NCBI GenBank assembly: GCA_046050465.1
Contig: JBJOPS010000036.1
Location: 50,551-114,550 of the forward strand
Source of the DNA: Egaibacter sp046050465
GTDB taxonomy: Bacteria > Pseudomonadota > Gammaproteobacteria > Burkholderiales > Burkholderiaceae_C
DNA length: 64,000 nt
Reading direction: 5' to 3'
Made by a program: the position numbers and the translations under genes. Positions within the stretch are counted from its first letter, which is position 1; every line of letters begins with the position of its first letter. Below are positions 17,329 through 26,105 of this stretch, one piece after another. The notes under the pieces are model-generated. The model had not been told where the DNA came from, did not search any database, and was given only the letters and a program-made list of their open reading frames with translations.

Positions 17329-18807
17329 TCAGCGTGCTGGACGGATCAACGCGTACTGCGCCCATTCGCCTCTGCGCAGCAAGACATTGACGGGTTTGCT
17401 CTTGTCAATTTTCGTAACCGCGGCATCAAATTCCTTGACACTGGCGACTTCGATATTGGCAATGGCCACAATCACGTCACCTTCGCGAACGCCGGCCCGG
17501 GCGGCGCCTTCCGTTGCCGCTTCAACCTTGACGCCACCCTTGATCTTGAGTTCCTTCTTCTGTGCGTCACTGAGCTCGCTCACTGTCAACCCTAAAGCCT
17601 GAGCGGCCGGAGATTGTCTGGGCTTCTCTTCAGGCGCTGCTGCTTTCTTGACCGGTTTTTCCGGCTCGATTTCAGCAATCGTTACGCTCAGGTCTTTGGT
17701 CGCGCCACGACGAAACACCGTCAGCGTGCTCTTGGTCCCGGGTTTGGTAGCGCCCACCATGCGCGGCAAGTCACTGGATTTTTCAATGGATTTGCCGTCG
17801 AATTTGGTGATGATGTCGCCGGCTTCGACACCTGCTTTCTCGGCTGGAGAGCCCGTCTCCACGCCTCGCACCAGAGCCCCTTGTGGTTTGCCCAACCCAA
17901 TAGACTCAGCCACCTCCTTGGTTACTTGATCGATCTGCACGCCGATGCGACCACGCGAAACGCGGCCAGACGCGCGAAGCTGATCACTCACGCGCACCGC
18001 CTCATCCATCGGGATTGCGAACGAAATGCCCATGAAGCCGCCGGAGCGGGAGTAAATTTGGCTATTGATGCCCACCACCTCGCCACGCATATTGATCAAC
18101 GGGCCACCCGAGTTGCCAGGGTTGATGGCCACGTCGGTCTGGATGAAGGGCAGGTAGTCGCCGGTGTCTCGCTGTTTGGCGCTCACAATGCCGGCGGTCA
18201 CGGTATTTTCCAGACCAAACGGCGAGCCGATAGCCATGACCCACTCACCCACCCTGAGTCGGCTCACATCCCCCGTTTTAACGGCAGGAAGCCCCACGGC
18301 TTCTATTTTGACAACCGCTACATCGCTGCGCTTGTCCGCTCCAATAATTCGGGCCTTGAACTCGCGCTTGTCCATGAGTGTGACCAACAATTCATCAGCA
18401 CCATCAACCACATGGGCATTGGTCATTACGTAGCCATCACTCGTCAGGATAAAACCCGATCCCACGCCACGTGGCTGTGGCTCCTCATCCTGTGGCTGGG
18501 CACGATTATTGGGCTTGGGCATCTGCTTTGGCAGGTTGGGAATGGGTACGCCAAATCGGCGGAAGAATTCCAGCATTTCTTCATCCATAGCACCACCGTT
18601 GCCGGGTGCTCTTGATGACATCTTCTCCTGTGTTCGAATGTTCACAACAGATGGACCAACTTGTTCAACCAGATCAGTGAAATCGGGCAACACACGGTTC
18701 TGTGCAAAAGCAGGCGCTACGGGTACAAAAACAGCAACAGCTATTGCGACCATCGTGCCGGTCAACATGCACAAGCGCAGCTTCTTCCAATCGGCTAAAA
18801 ACATCAT
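17329..18807 (-). CDS. mucD: DegP/HtrA-type periplasmic serine protease
   Basis: Envelope quality-control protease of 492 aa. It has a signal peptide (cleavage near APAFAQ, about residue 36), a trypsin-like domain with His in TNAHVVDGADE, Asp in KRSDVAVVKI and Ser in NPGNSGGPL, and two PDZ domains (about 275-365 and 395-490). Being last in the rpoE-rseA-mucB cluster identifies it as MucD in the Pseudomonas sense. It degrades misfolded periplasmic proteins and is expected to be under sigma-E control. A clear terminator follows. Confidence 0.95.
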   Translation of the reverse strand: MMFLADWKKLRLCMLTGTMVAIAVAVFVPVAPAFAQNRVLPDFTDLVEQVGPSVVNIRTQEKMSSRAPGNGGAMDEEMLEFFRRFGVPIPNLPKQMPKPNNRAQPQDEEPQPRGVGSGFILTSDGYVMTNAHVVDGADELLVTLMDKREFKARIIGADKRSDVAVVKIEAVGLPAVKTGDVSRLRVGEWVMAIGSPFGLENTVTAGIVSAKQRDTGDYLPFIQTDVAINPGNSGGPLINMRGEVVGINSQIYSRSGGFMGISFAIPMDEAVRVSDQLRASGRVSRGRIGVQIDQVTKEVAESIGLGKPQGALVRGVETGSPAEKAGVEAGDIITKFDGKSIEKSSDLPRMVGATKPGTKSTLTVFRRGATKDLSVTIAEIEPEKPVKKAAAPEEKPRQSPAAQALGLTVSELSDAQKKELKIKGGVKVEAATEGAARAGVREGDVIVAIANIEVASVKEFDAAVTKIDKSKPVNVLLRRGEWAQYALIRPAR

Positions 18808-18877
18808 CGCCCTTTCATTGAAAACCAGTTATCCGAAACAAGTGCAACGATATGGACTCTTTCCACGTTGACATGAG

Positions 18878-19969
18878 TTAATTGAGGCTGGACTTTTTTC
18901 GTTCAAGCCCCTGCGCAAAACCAGCGAGCGTCTGGGCTGGCGCTTCCCCCACAACAGTAAGCCACCAATCACCGATACGCCGGGTGATTGTCTGCGTAGC
19001 CCCTATGGCCATCAGACCTTCCTGGCCGTGCTGGCGGCGATCAAACAACTCCACAAAAAGCGAAACCGACGCAAGCCCATCCGAAAATATCCACTGCATC
19101 GTGTTGTCGGCCGCAGCCGTTTCAGTAGCCGCGACAGGCCGCTTGAAACAACTCATGGCTTTGAAACCGGCTACTGGCGCCTTGAGCACCCAGCCTTCAG
19201 CGGCCGCCGTTGTCTTGATCAACTCGGCGGGCCTGTCAACCTTGTAGCCCCCGGTGTTGCTCATCATCTGGTTGAGCTTTGTCATGTTCACGGGGGCATC
19301 CAGTTGCAACTCTGAAAAAGCAGACTGCTCCAGCACCCGCCCATCTACATCCAGTGTTTGCAGCTTTACCACCAGACCAGTCCGTCTTTCGCTCCAGACC
19401 CGATAGCCATAACGCAGCTTGTCTTTGGGTTGCAACACCACCACATCGGCATCAAATCCGGCCACACGGTCATGCCCTGCCTGGCGGGCACTGTAAAACT
19501 GCGCGATTGAAGAGTCCGCTGATTGCAGGAGATTCGGAAACAGCCCCAGCGACTCGCGACGCTCCGCCACCGCATGCTTGCTTTCGGGGAGGAAAGTAAT
19601 GACCTGATCGTCGCGCCGGAACGTGGAACGGGGCGTGCCGCTCAGCGACTCCACCCGCTCCATCTGATTCTGACCATCGCAGATATGCCAGATCTTCGCG
19701 CTGGCCATGCTGGACCCCGACGACACGACAAAAGTGCCAATATAAGCGCGACGGCGTGACGCCTCATGCATGCGAAGAAGCCATTCGTTGATGCCACGGT
19801 CCGGTTGGGCAGCTTCAACCGCGCCGGATGACAGGCCGGGTGCAGGCGATGCAGTCGTCTGCGCAACGCCAACACTGCAAGCCCCGGCAACCGCAGCCAA
19901 AGCCAGTGCAGCATCGCGCACGCGGCGAAGCCAGCTACCGGTAAACAGGGGCATCTGCATGGGTCGCAT
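18878..19969 (-). CDS. rseB: Sigma-E regulatory protein MucB/RseB
   Basis: Periplasmic protein of 363 aa that binds RseA and shields it from regulated proteolysis, possibly sensing lipids. It has an N-terminal signal peptide (hydrophobic core about 18-36), a large MucB/RseB N domain with the YIGTFVVSSG strand and YGYRVWSERRTGLVVKLQ, then a smaller C-terminal domain (about 235-350). The ATG at 19969 has GGGGACA upstream; ATG 19960 is an alternative. It lies 14 bp after rseA and 70 bp before mucD. Confidence 0.93.
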   Translation of the reverse strand: MRPMQMPLFTGSWLRRVRDAALALAAVAGACSVGVAQTTASPAPGLSSGAVEAAQPDRGINEWLLRMHEASRRRAYIGTFVVSSGSSMASAKIWHICDGQNQMERVESLSGTPRSTFRRDDQVITFLPESKHAVAERRESLGLFPNLLQSADSSIAQFYSARQAGHDRVAGFDADVVVLQPKDKLRYGYRVWSERRTGLVVKLQTLDVDGRVLEQSAFSELQLDAPVNMTKLNQMMSNTGGYKVDRPAELIKTTAAAEGWVLKAPVAGFKAMSCFKRPVAATETAAADNTMQWIFSDGLASVSLFVELFDRRQHGQEGLMAIGATQTITRRIGDWWLTVVGEAPAQTLAGFAQGLERKKSSLN

Positions 19970-19983
19970 GTCTTGTCCCCGCT

Positions 19984-20610
19984 TTAGCGGTTGGGCACCT
20001 CAAAAGTAGCATTACGCAGAAATCCGGCCGGCTTTTGCAAAGCCGACATTCCGCCAAACTGCTTGTGCGCGGCCAACAACTCATCCAGCCGTGGATCACG
20101 GATCATGATCTGGGGTTGCTCGAGCGCCACCACGGCAGCCGCGACAGGGGGGGCCGCAGGTGCGGCTGCCAGGTTGACGGTTGGCGCGGTGTTGAGGCCA
20201 CTTATCAGGCCCCATCCCACGGCGGCTACGGCCGTGAGAGATGCCAGGCCTGCCACCGGTTTCCAGTGGAAGCGGGAAGCATTTGCACTACCTTTTTTAG
20301 TGTCAAATTGGCCAGTAGCCCACGTATTTATTGCGTCAATAGCTATCAATTTAATAGCGTCTGATGATTGATCGGCTACCTCTTCACTCTTCAACCGGAG
20401 CTGCAGACGTGCAACAAATGCCAGATCATTGTGACCGGCAGCATTTCCCGAGCGCAGCACGTCGCCCACCACGTGGTAGGCATGCCAGGTTGCGCGGGCA
20501 TCATCGTCCTTGCTGACGGCTTCAACCACCCGCGCAAACTCCTGCCCGCGCAACTGGCCGTCAGCCAGTGCGGAAATCGCTTCGCGCGTTTTCAACGTGT
20601 CGTTTGTCAT
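19984..20610 (-). CDS. rseA: Anti-sigma-E factor RseA with a repeat-encoded linker
   Basis: Single-pass inner-membrane anti-sigma factor, 208 aa. The cytoplasmic N-terminal domain (residues 1-75: SALADGQL, ATWHAYHVVGDVLRS) binds RpoE. A transmembrane helix lies at about 117-138 and the periplasmic tail should bind RseB. Residues about 85-103 (SDAIKLIAIDAINTWATGQF region) are encoded by a copy of the 58-bp repeat at 20301-20358, which sits exactly in the cytoplasmic linker between the sigma-binding domain and the membrane helix. That linker is where proteolytic release occurs in other species. Confidence 0.94.
   Translation of the reverse strand: MTNDTLKTREAISALADGQLRGQEFARVVEAVSKDDDARATWHAYHVVGDVLRSGNAAGHNDLAFVARLQLRLKSEEVADQSSDAIKLIAIDAINTWATGQFDTKKGSANASRFHWKPVAGLASLTAVAAVGWGLISGLNTAPTVNLAAAPAAPPVAAAVVALEQPQIMIRDPRLDELLAAHKQFGGMSALQKPAGFLRNATFEVPNR
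20301..20358 (-). repeat. 58-bp module, copy E (rseA linker)
   Basis: In reverse: GCTAT, ATAGCTAT, CGCAATA, TGGGCTA and TGGCCAATTTGACA, all in register. Read in frame as RseA residues about 85-103. Confidence 0.85.
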
Positions 20611-20643
20611 CTTATTCCACCTTTTCAGACCTGCTTTTCAGGC

Positions 20644-21270
20644 CTACCAACGTTTTCCCGACCGGTTATTCAGCAAGGGTTTTACTTTTTCAGAAATCGC
20701 CTCACGTGCCCGAAAAATGCGCGACCGCACGGTTCCGATCGGGCAATTCATTACGGTCGAAATTTCCTCATAGCTCAGCCCTTCGATTTCCCTCAAAGTC
20801 ACTGCCTGACGCAAATCCGCAGGCAAAGCGTCCATCGCGGCGTTCACCACCGCTGCAATTTCCTTGGCCGCCAGCACCGATTCCGGCGTTTCATCTGACG
20901 TTGGTTCGTTTCCGTGCCAGGAAGTTTCATCGTCATCGTCACCTGAACGTAAAGACCCCTCAGACACGGTCGGATCGCGCTTGAGCTCCAGCAGCGCTTT
21001 CTTGGCGGTGTTGACGGCAATCCTGTACAGCCAGGTGTAAAACTGGGCGTCACCACGGAACTGGTGCAGGGCCCGGTAGGCACGGATGAAGGTTTCCTGA
21101 GCGATATCTTCCACCAGATCAACATCCCGCACCATGCGTCCAATCAGCCGCTGGATCCGGCGCTGGTATTTGATTACCAGCAATTCAAAAGCCCGTTGGT
21201 CACCCGCAACCGTGCGCTCGACCAGCATCAAGTCGCTATCGGTGGTAACGGGGGGCAGCGCGTCGGTCAT
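20644..21270 (-). CDS. rpoE: RNA polymerase sigma factor RpoE
   Basis: ECF sigma factor of 208 aa for the envelope stress response. Region 2 shows AFELLVIKYQRRIQRLI and DVDLVEDIAQETFIRAYRAL; region 4 shows LREIEGLSYEEISTVMNCPIGTVRSRIFRAREAI. I chose ATG 21270 (MTDALPP) because GCAGGG lies upstream and it overlaps the stop of the preceding gene (ATGA). It heads the rseA-mucB-mucD module, so sigma factor, anti-sigma factor, co-regulator and protease are co-transcribed. A linker rich in Asp and Ser separates regions 2 and 4. Confidence 0.97.
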   Translation of the reverse strand: MTDALPPVTTDSDLMLVERTVAGDQRAFELLVIKYQRRIQRLIGRMVRDVDLVEDIAQETFIRAYRALHQFRGDAQFYTWLYRIAVNTAKKALLELKRDPTVSEGSLRSGDDDDETSWHGNEPTSDETPESVLAAKEIAAVVNAAMDALPADLRQAVTLREIEGLSYEEISTVMNCPIGTVRSRIFRAREAISEKVKPLLNNRSGKRW

Positions 21271-21737
21271 GACAACCCTGCGCCCACAGTCAAGGTAGTT
21301 GAGGCGGTACCCCTTTTTGTGCGGGGGTGAGCATAAATGGCCCGCCGCAGGGGCATCCACTGGACGGGGCTGGTCCGCCGTTCGAGCAATAGCCAGCGCG
21401 GCGCAACCCCCGCACCGAAATACTTCAACAACAGGAATTTTTGAAAATCCAGATGAACCGCCAGCGTGCCGGAGATAACGGAATTGGCGTCAACCCAGAT
21501 CCAATTGGACAGATCCCAGCGCAATTGGCCCGCCGGCATACGCCACCAGGCCCGAAGTGCGGCGGCTCCGGTCAGCACAAGCACAGTGAAGGTGAAACCT
21601 TGCCGCCAGCCCGTAACGGCCGGACCATGCAGCCAGAACAGCCACACACACAGACCTGTCAACCACAGGCTTGCGATGGCACACAAATGGGCCCAGGAGC
21701 GACGAACCGGATAGCTGACTGCAGGGGCGCCATACAT
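21267..21737 (-). CDS. Small membrane protein, possibly YgfX/CptA-like
   Basis: Predicted inner-membrane protein of 156 aa with two hydrophobic helices (about residues 18-37 and 43-62), then a basic soluble domain that includes WVDANSVISGTL and RWLLLERRTSPVQWMPLRRAI. Two N-terminal helices, a Trp- and Arg-rich beta domain and a terminal Leu-Arg-Arg-Ala resemble YgfX (CptA) proteins, but I cannot confirm this. The stop overlaps the rpoE start by 4 bp, so it is translated with rpoE. Start chosen at ATG 21737; 21733 is not in frame. Confidence 0.6.
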   Translation of the reverse strand: MYGAPAVSYPVRRSWAHLCAIASLWLTGLCVWLFWLHGPAVTGWRQGFTFTVLVLTGAAALRAWWRMPAGQLRWDLSNWIWVDANSVISGTLAVHLDFQKFLLLKYFGAGVAPRWLLLERRTSPVQWMPLRRAIYAHPRTKRGTASTTLTVGAGLS

Positions 21738-21759
21738 GGTCCGTCCCGATACGACGATC

Positions 21760-23004
21760 TCAGACCCGCTTGAAAACGAGTGTGCCGTTTGTCCCGCCGA
21801 AACCAAAATTGTTCTTCACCGCCACGTCAATCTTCATGTCACGTGCCGTATTGGCACAGTAATCCAGGTCGCATTCGGGGTCCTGATTGAAGATGTTGAT
21901 CGTGGGCGGAATCTTTTGATGGTGCAACGCCAGCACCGTGAATACGGACTCGATACCGCCCGCGCCACCCAGCAGGTGACCGGTCATGGACTTGGTGGAG
22001 TTCACCACGAGTTTTTTTGCATGGTCACCAAACGCGGCCTTGATGGCGTTGGTTTCATTGATATCACCTAATGGCGTTGAAGTGCCATGAGCGCTGACAA
22101 ATTGAACGTCCCCGGCATTGACCCCCGCGTTGCGCAGTGCCATTTGCATGGAGCGACGCGGGCCGTCGACGCTGGGCGTGGTCATGTGATACGCATCACC
22201 GCTCATGCCAAAGCCGCACACTTCAGCATATATTTTGGCGCCGCGTGCCTTGGCGTGTTCGTACTCTTCGAGCACCACCACACCCGCACCTTCGCCCAGC
22301 ACGAAGCCATCGCGATCCTTGTCCCAAGGGCGCGAAGCTGTCTTGGGGTCATCATTTCGCGTGCTCAGGGCACGGGCAGCGGCAAAGCCACCAACGCCCA
22401 ATGGAGAGACAGTTGACTCGGCCCCGCCAGCCACCATGACATCACAGTCACCGTATTCGATCATGCGCGCCGACAGTCCAATGGCATGCAAACCGGTGGT
22501 GCAGGCTGTAACGACGGCCACGTTGGGGCCCTTGAACCCGAACTTGATGGATACATGGCCCGAAATCATGTTGATGATCGAAGCCGGCACAAAAAATGGT
22601 GACACGCGACGCGGGCCACGATTCACCAGTTCGTCCCGGGTTTGCTCGATCATGGGCAAACCACCAATACCCGAACCAATATTGCAACCGATGCGTGTGG
22701 CCTCTTCCTCGCTCAGGGCGTCGCCAACCGGCAAACCGGAATCAGCGACAGCCTGGCAGGCCGCCGCCAGCCCCAGGTGGATGAAGCGGTCCATGTGACG
22801 CGCTTCCTTCTCGGCAATGTAGTCCGCAATATTGAATCCCTTGACCTCACCAGCGAATTTGCACGCAAAGGCACTCGCATCAAAGCTGGTGATGAGATCA
22901 ATGCCGGACTGCCCGGCCAGCAATTGAGTCCATGACTCGGCCACCGTGTTGCCCACGGGGCTGATGCAACCCAATCCTGTTACGACTACGCGACGACGGG
23001 ACAT
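21760..23004 (-). CDS. fabF: 3-oxoacyl-[ACP] synthase II
   Basis: Condensing enzyme that elongates acyl-ACP with malonyl-ACP, 414 aa. It carries the nucleophile Cys in VTACTTGLHAIG, and the two His in VSAHGTSTPLGD and STKSMTGHLLGGAGG. RRRVVVTGLGCISPVGN at the N terminus and NNFGFGGTNGTLVFKR at the end are typical. ATG 23004 is preferred over a TTG at 23019. It follows acpP by 15 bp in the rpmF-plsX-fabHDG-acpP-fabF operon. Confidence 0.97.
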   Translation of the reverse strand: MSRRRVVVTGLGCISPVGNTVAESWTQLLAGQSGIDLITSFDASAFACKFAGEVKGFNIADYIAEKEARHMDRFIHLGLAAACQAVADSGLPVGDALSEEEATRIGCNIGSGIGGLPMIEQTRDELVNRGPRRVSPFFVPASIINMISGHVSIKFGFKGPNVAVVTACTTGLHAIGLSARMIEYGDCDVMVAGGAESTVSPLGVGGFAAARALSTRNDDPKTASRPWDKDRDGFVLGEGAGVVVLEEYEHAKARGAKIYAEVCGFGMSGDAYHMTTPSVDGPRRSMQMALRNAGVNAGDVQFVSAHGTSTPLGDINETNAIKAAFGDHAKKLVVNSTKSMTGHLLGGAGGIESVFTVLALHHQKIPPTINIFNQDPECDLDYCANTARDMKIDVAVKNNFGFGGTNGTLVFKRV

Positions 23005-23019
23005 ACGCTGAAGATCCAA

Positions 23020-23259
23020 TCAGGCTTTTTGATGGGTGTTCGCGTAGTCGATGGCGTTTTGCACGGTCGTGATTTTTTCGGCATCTTCGTCCGGAATCTC
23101 GATTCCAAACTCGTCTTCCAGTGCCATCACCAGTTCAACGGTGTCCAGCGAGTCGGCGCCCAGATCGGCTACGAATGCCTTGGCGCTGGTGACTTGTGAC
23201 TCTTCAACGCCGAGTTGTTCGGCAATGATTTTTTTGACGCGTGCTTCGATATCGCTCAT
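23020..23259 (-). CDS. acpP: Acyl carrier protein
   Basis: Carrier of acyl intermediates in fatty-acid synthesis, 79 aa, acidic. The phosphopantetheine site is the Ser of GADSLDTVEL, modified by AcpS. The sequence MSDIEARVKKIIAEQLGV is close to E. coli AcpP. Start at ATG 23259; a longer frame would add four residues. It lies between fabG and fabF. Confidence 0.98.
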   Translation of the reverse strand: MSDIEARVKKIIAEQLGVEESQVTSAKAFVADLGADSLDTVELVMALEDEFGIEIPDEDAEKITTVQNAIDYANTHQKA

Positions 23260-23361
23260 GGGTTCCCTCAAAGGGTTATAAAAGAATTCGTGATTTTAGC
23301 CGGGCTCGGGGCCTTCCCCTCATACCAGCCGCTGAACGGACAAACCAACTTGGAGCCTGGC

Positions 23362-24108
23362 TTACATGTACATCCCGCCATTGACGTGCAGCTCCTGCCC
23401 TGTCACATAACTGGCCTGTGGCGATGCCAGATACACCACCGCATGGGCAATGTCGGCAGGCTTGCCCAGATGGCCCAGCGGAATCTGGCCCAGCAGCGCC
23501 TTTTGCTGTTCTTCCTGCAAACTGGCGGTCATGTCGGTTTCGATAAAGCCGGGCGCTACACAGTTGACCGTCACGTTGCGCGAACCCAGTTCGCGGGCCA
23601 GCGCGCGGGTCATGCCGGCCACACCGGCCTTGGCGGCCGCGTAGTTGGCCTGGCCCGGGTTGCCCGATGCGCCCACCACACTGGTGATACTGATGATGCG
23701 GCCATAACGCTGCTTCATCATCGTGCGCATCACGGCGCGGCTCATGCGGAAAACCGCTTTCAAATTGGTATCCAGCACGGCATCCCAGTCGTCATCTTTC
23801 ATGCGCATGGCCAGGTTGTCGCGGGTGATGCCCGCGTTATTCACCAGCACCTGCAAACCGCCGTGCTCCCTGACGATCGCGTCAATCACCGCTTCAGCTG
23901 CTGCAGCGTCGTTCACGTTCAGGTTTTTGCCGCTACAACCCGGGAAAGTTGCCAGTGCAGTGCTGATTTTGGCCGCCCCCTCATCGGTTGTGGCGGTGCC
24001 CACCACTTTCAGGCCGCTGCGGGCGAGTTCCAGTGCGATGGCGGCACCAATGCCACGGGAGGCGCCGGTTACCAGAGCCACCTGGCCTTCAAACTTCAGA
24101 TCACTCAT
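23362..24108 (-). CDS. fabG: 3-oxoacyl-[ACP] reductase
   Basis: NADPH-dependent SDR enzyme that reduces 3-oxoacyl-ACP, 248 aa. The Rossmann motif is TGASRGIG (about 15-22), NNAG is present, and the catalytic Ser-Tyr-Lys lie in ITSVVGASGNPGQANYAAAKAG. The ending GQELHVNGGMYM is typical. The start overlaps the end of fabD, so the two are coupled. Confidence 0.97.
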   Translation of the reverse strand: MSDLKFEGQVALVTGASRGIGAAIALELARSGLKVVGTATTDEGAAKISTALATFPGCSGKNLNVNDAAAAEAVIDAIVREHGGLQVLVNNAGITRDNLAMRMKDDDWDAVLDTNLKAVFRMSRAVMRTMMKQRYGRIISITSVVGASGNPGQANYAAAKAGVAGMTRALARELGSRNVTVNCVAPGFIETDMTASLQEEQQKALLGQIPLGHLGKPADIAHAVVYLASPQASYVTGQELHVNGGMYM

Positions 24109-25066
24109 GACAAAGCCCTTTTACCTCGATCAGACTGGCAGGATCAAAAAGAGGCAGGCCGGTCATCCCGGCGTCAATGCGCTTGACCATACCCGTCAGC
24201 ACCTTGCCCGGACCGCATTCCACCACGGTTGTCAAGCCACGTGCCTTGATGGCCTGCACACACTCGACCCAGCGAACCGGTCCGAACGCCTGACGATAAA
24301 GCGCGTCACGGATGCGCTGCGCATCCATCTCCACCGCCACATCGATGTTGTTCACCAGCGCTACCTGCGGCGCGGCGAAGGTGATTGACGCCAGCTCGTG
24401 CTTCAATTTGTCGGCCGCGGGTTTCATCAGGCTGGAATGAAAGGGCGCCGACACCGGCAGCGGCAAGGCCCGTTTGGCACCGTTTGCCTTGAGAAGCTCA
24501 CACGCTTTCTCGACGGCGGCCTTGCTGCCCGCGATGACGGTTTGGGCCGGATCGTTGAAATTGACTGCCTCCACGATTTCGTGGGCGTTTTCAATGCCAA
24601 AAGCTCGCATGGCCCCCGTCACTTCTGCGCAACCAGCTATTACTCTTGTAGCATCCATGCCCAGAATGGCGGCCATGGCCCCGGTTCCCACCGGCACCGC
24701 CTCCTGCATGGCCTGCGCCCGAAAACGCACCAGCGGTGTGGCTTGAGCCAGCGTCAACACGCCCGCGGCCACCAGCGCCGAATATTCTCCCAGCGAATGC
24801 CCGGCCACAGCCTGGGGCGCAACGCCGGTCTCGGCCATCCAGACCCGATAAGCGGCCACAGCAGCCACCAGCATCACGGGCTGGGTGTTGGTGGTCAGCG
24901 CCAGGGCTTCTTTCGGACCGTCATGGATGAGTTGAGCCAGGTCTTCACCCAGCGCATCAGATGCTTCCAGCAAGGTCTGCCTGACCACGGGGTGGTCGCC
25001 CCAGGCGTCGAGCATACCGACGGACTGGGAGCCTTGCCCCGGAAAAACAAATGCGAAAGGTTTCAT
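24101..25066 (-). CDS. fabD: Malonyl-CoA:ACP transacylase
   Basis: Transfers malonyl from CoA to ACP, 321 aa. FVFPGQGSQSVGML at the N terminus, the nucleophile Ser in AGHSLGEYSAL, the active-site His in PVSAPFHSSLM, and GPGKVLTGM near the end are all present. It overlaps fabG by 8 bp and is separated from fabH by 61 bp, which contain part of a 58-bp repeat. Confidence 0.97.
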   Translation of the reverse strand: MKPFAFVFPGQGSQSVGMLDAWGDHPVVRQTLLEASDALGEDLAQLIHDGPKEALALTTNTQPVMLVAAVAAYRVWMAETGVAPQAVAGHSLGEYSALVAAGVLTLAQATPLVRFRAQAMQEAVPVGTGAMAAILGMDATRVIAGCAEVTGAMRAFGIENAHEIVEAVNFNDPAQTVIAGSKAAVEKACELLKANGAKRALPLPVSAPFHSSLMKPAADKLKHELASITFAAPQVALVNNIDVAVEMDAQRIRDALYRQAFGPVRWVECVQAIKARGLTTVVECGPGKVLTGMVKRIDAGMTGLPLFDPASLIEVKGLCHE

Positions 25067-25085
25067 TGAATTTGCCGAAATTACA

Positions 25086-25143
25086 GGTTAAATGAGGCCT
25101 TATCCCTCGTGGAATATGCGTAAACAGCTACAAATTCAGGAGC
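25086..25143 (-). repeat. 58-bp module, copy F (fabH end)
   Basis: In reverse: GCTCC, GTAGCTG, ACGCATATTCC, GAGGG and AAGGCC. The TAG inside it ends fabH, and it continues into the fabH-fabD gap. Confidence 0.75.
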
Positions 25144-26105
25144 ACAGCGCCCCACGTGAAACCACCGCCCACACCTTCAAGCATGAGCAGTTGACCTGGC
25201 TTGACGCGGCCTGCACGCACACCGGCGTCCAGTGCCAGCGGAATCGACGCTGCCGATGTGTTGCCATGTTGGTCCACCGTCACGATCACTTTATCCATCG
25301 GCAGCTTGAGTTTTTTGGCTGTACTTTGCATGATGCGGATATTGGCCTGGTGCGGAATCACCCAGTCGATATCGGCCTCTAGCCTGTCGGCTTTGGCCAA
25401 CACCGTGCGGGCCGCCTGCTCCAGAACACCCACCGCCAGCTTGAACACCGCCTGCCCATCCATCTTGAGGAACGGGTCACCCAGCACCTGGCCGCCTGAT
25501 ACGTGGCCCGGCACGCACAAAATGCCCACGTGTTTGCCATCCGCGTGCAAATCACTGGCCAGAACACCCGGCGTGCTGGAAGCCTCCAGCACCACCGCAC
25601 CGGCGCCATCACCGAACAGCACACAGGTGGTGCGGTCCCTGAAATCCAGAATGCGGGAGAAAATTTCCGAGCCGATCACCAGCGCCTTGTTTGCGACACC
25701 AGTTTGAATCATGGCGTCGGCAATCGTCAGCGCGTAAACAAAGCCGCTGCACACCGCCTGCACGTCAAACGCGGCGCCGCCCGGTGCGCCCAGCTTGTGC
25801 TGCACGATGCACGCCGTGGACGGAAAAACCATGTCCGGCGTGGAGGTGGCCACGATGATCAGATCAATATCCCTGGCGTGCACACCTGCTGCCTGCAGGG
25901 CCTGTTTGGCGGCTGCGGTGGCCAGATCGCTGCAAACCACGTCGGTCGCTGCGAAATGCCGGGCCCGGATACCGGTGCGCTCGACAATCCATTCGTCCGA
26001 GGTTTCCACACCGGTCGCAGCCAACTCGGCTACCAGATCGGCATTGGTCAGGCGACGGGGAGGCAAGTAACTGCCGGTTCCGGTGATGCGGGAATATCGT
26101 CTCAT
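25128..26105 (-). CDS. fabH: 3-oxoacyl-[ACP] synthase III
   Basis: Initiating condensing enzyme that joins acetyl-CoA and malonyl-ACP, 325 aa. Catalytic Cys in VQAVCSGFVYAL, His in VIPHQANIRI and Asn in GNTSAAS are present, and the N terminus RYSRITGTGSYLP is typical. It starts immediately after the plsX stop. The last codons (FTWGAVLLNL) and the stop codon lie in a copy of the 58-bp repeat (25086-25143), which also fills the gap to fabD. Confidence 0.97.
   Translation of the reverse strand: MRRYSRITGTGSYLPPRRLTNADLVAELAATGVETSDEWIVERTGIRARHFAATDVVCSDLATAAAKQALQAAGVHARDIDLIIVATSTPDMVFPSTACIVQHKLGAPGGAAFDVQAVCSGFVYALTIADAMIQTGVANKALVIGSEIFSRILDFRDRTTCVLFGDGAGAVVLEASSTPGVLASDLHADGKHVGILCVPGHVSGGQVLGDPFLKMDGQAVFKLAVGVLEQAARTVLAKADRLEADIDWVIPHQANIRIMQSTAKKLKLPMDKVIVTVDQHGNTSAASIPLALDAGVRAGRVKPGQLLMLEGVGGGFTWGAVLLNL

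Noticed and set aside
24636..24693. Possible extra 58-bp module in fabD (GCTAT then GTAGC at column 13)
   Set aside because: Only the first 20 columns match. The AGGGC and GGCCAATTT blocks are missing and the protein aligns normally there.
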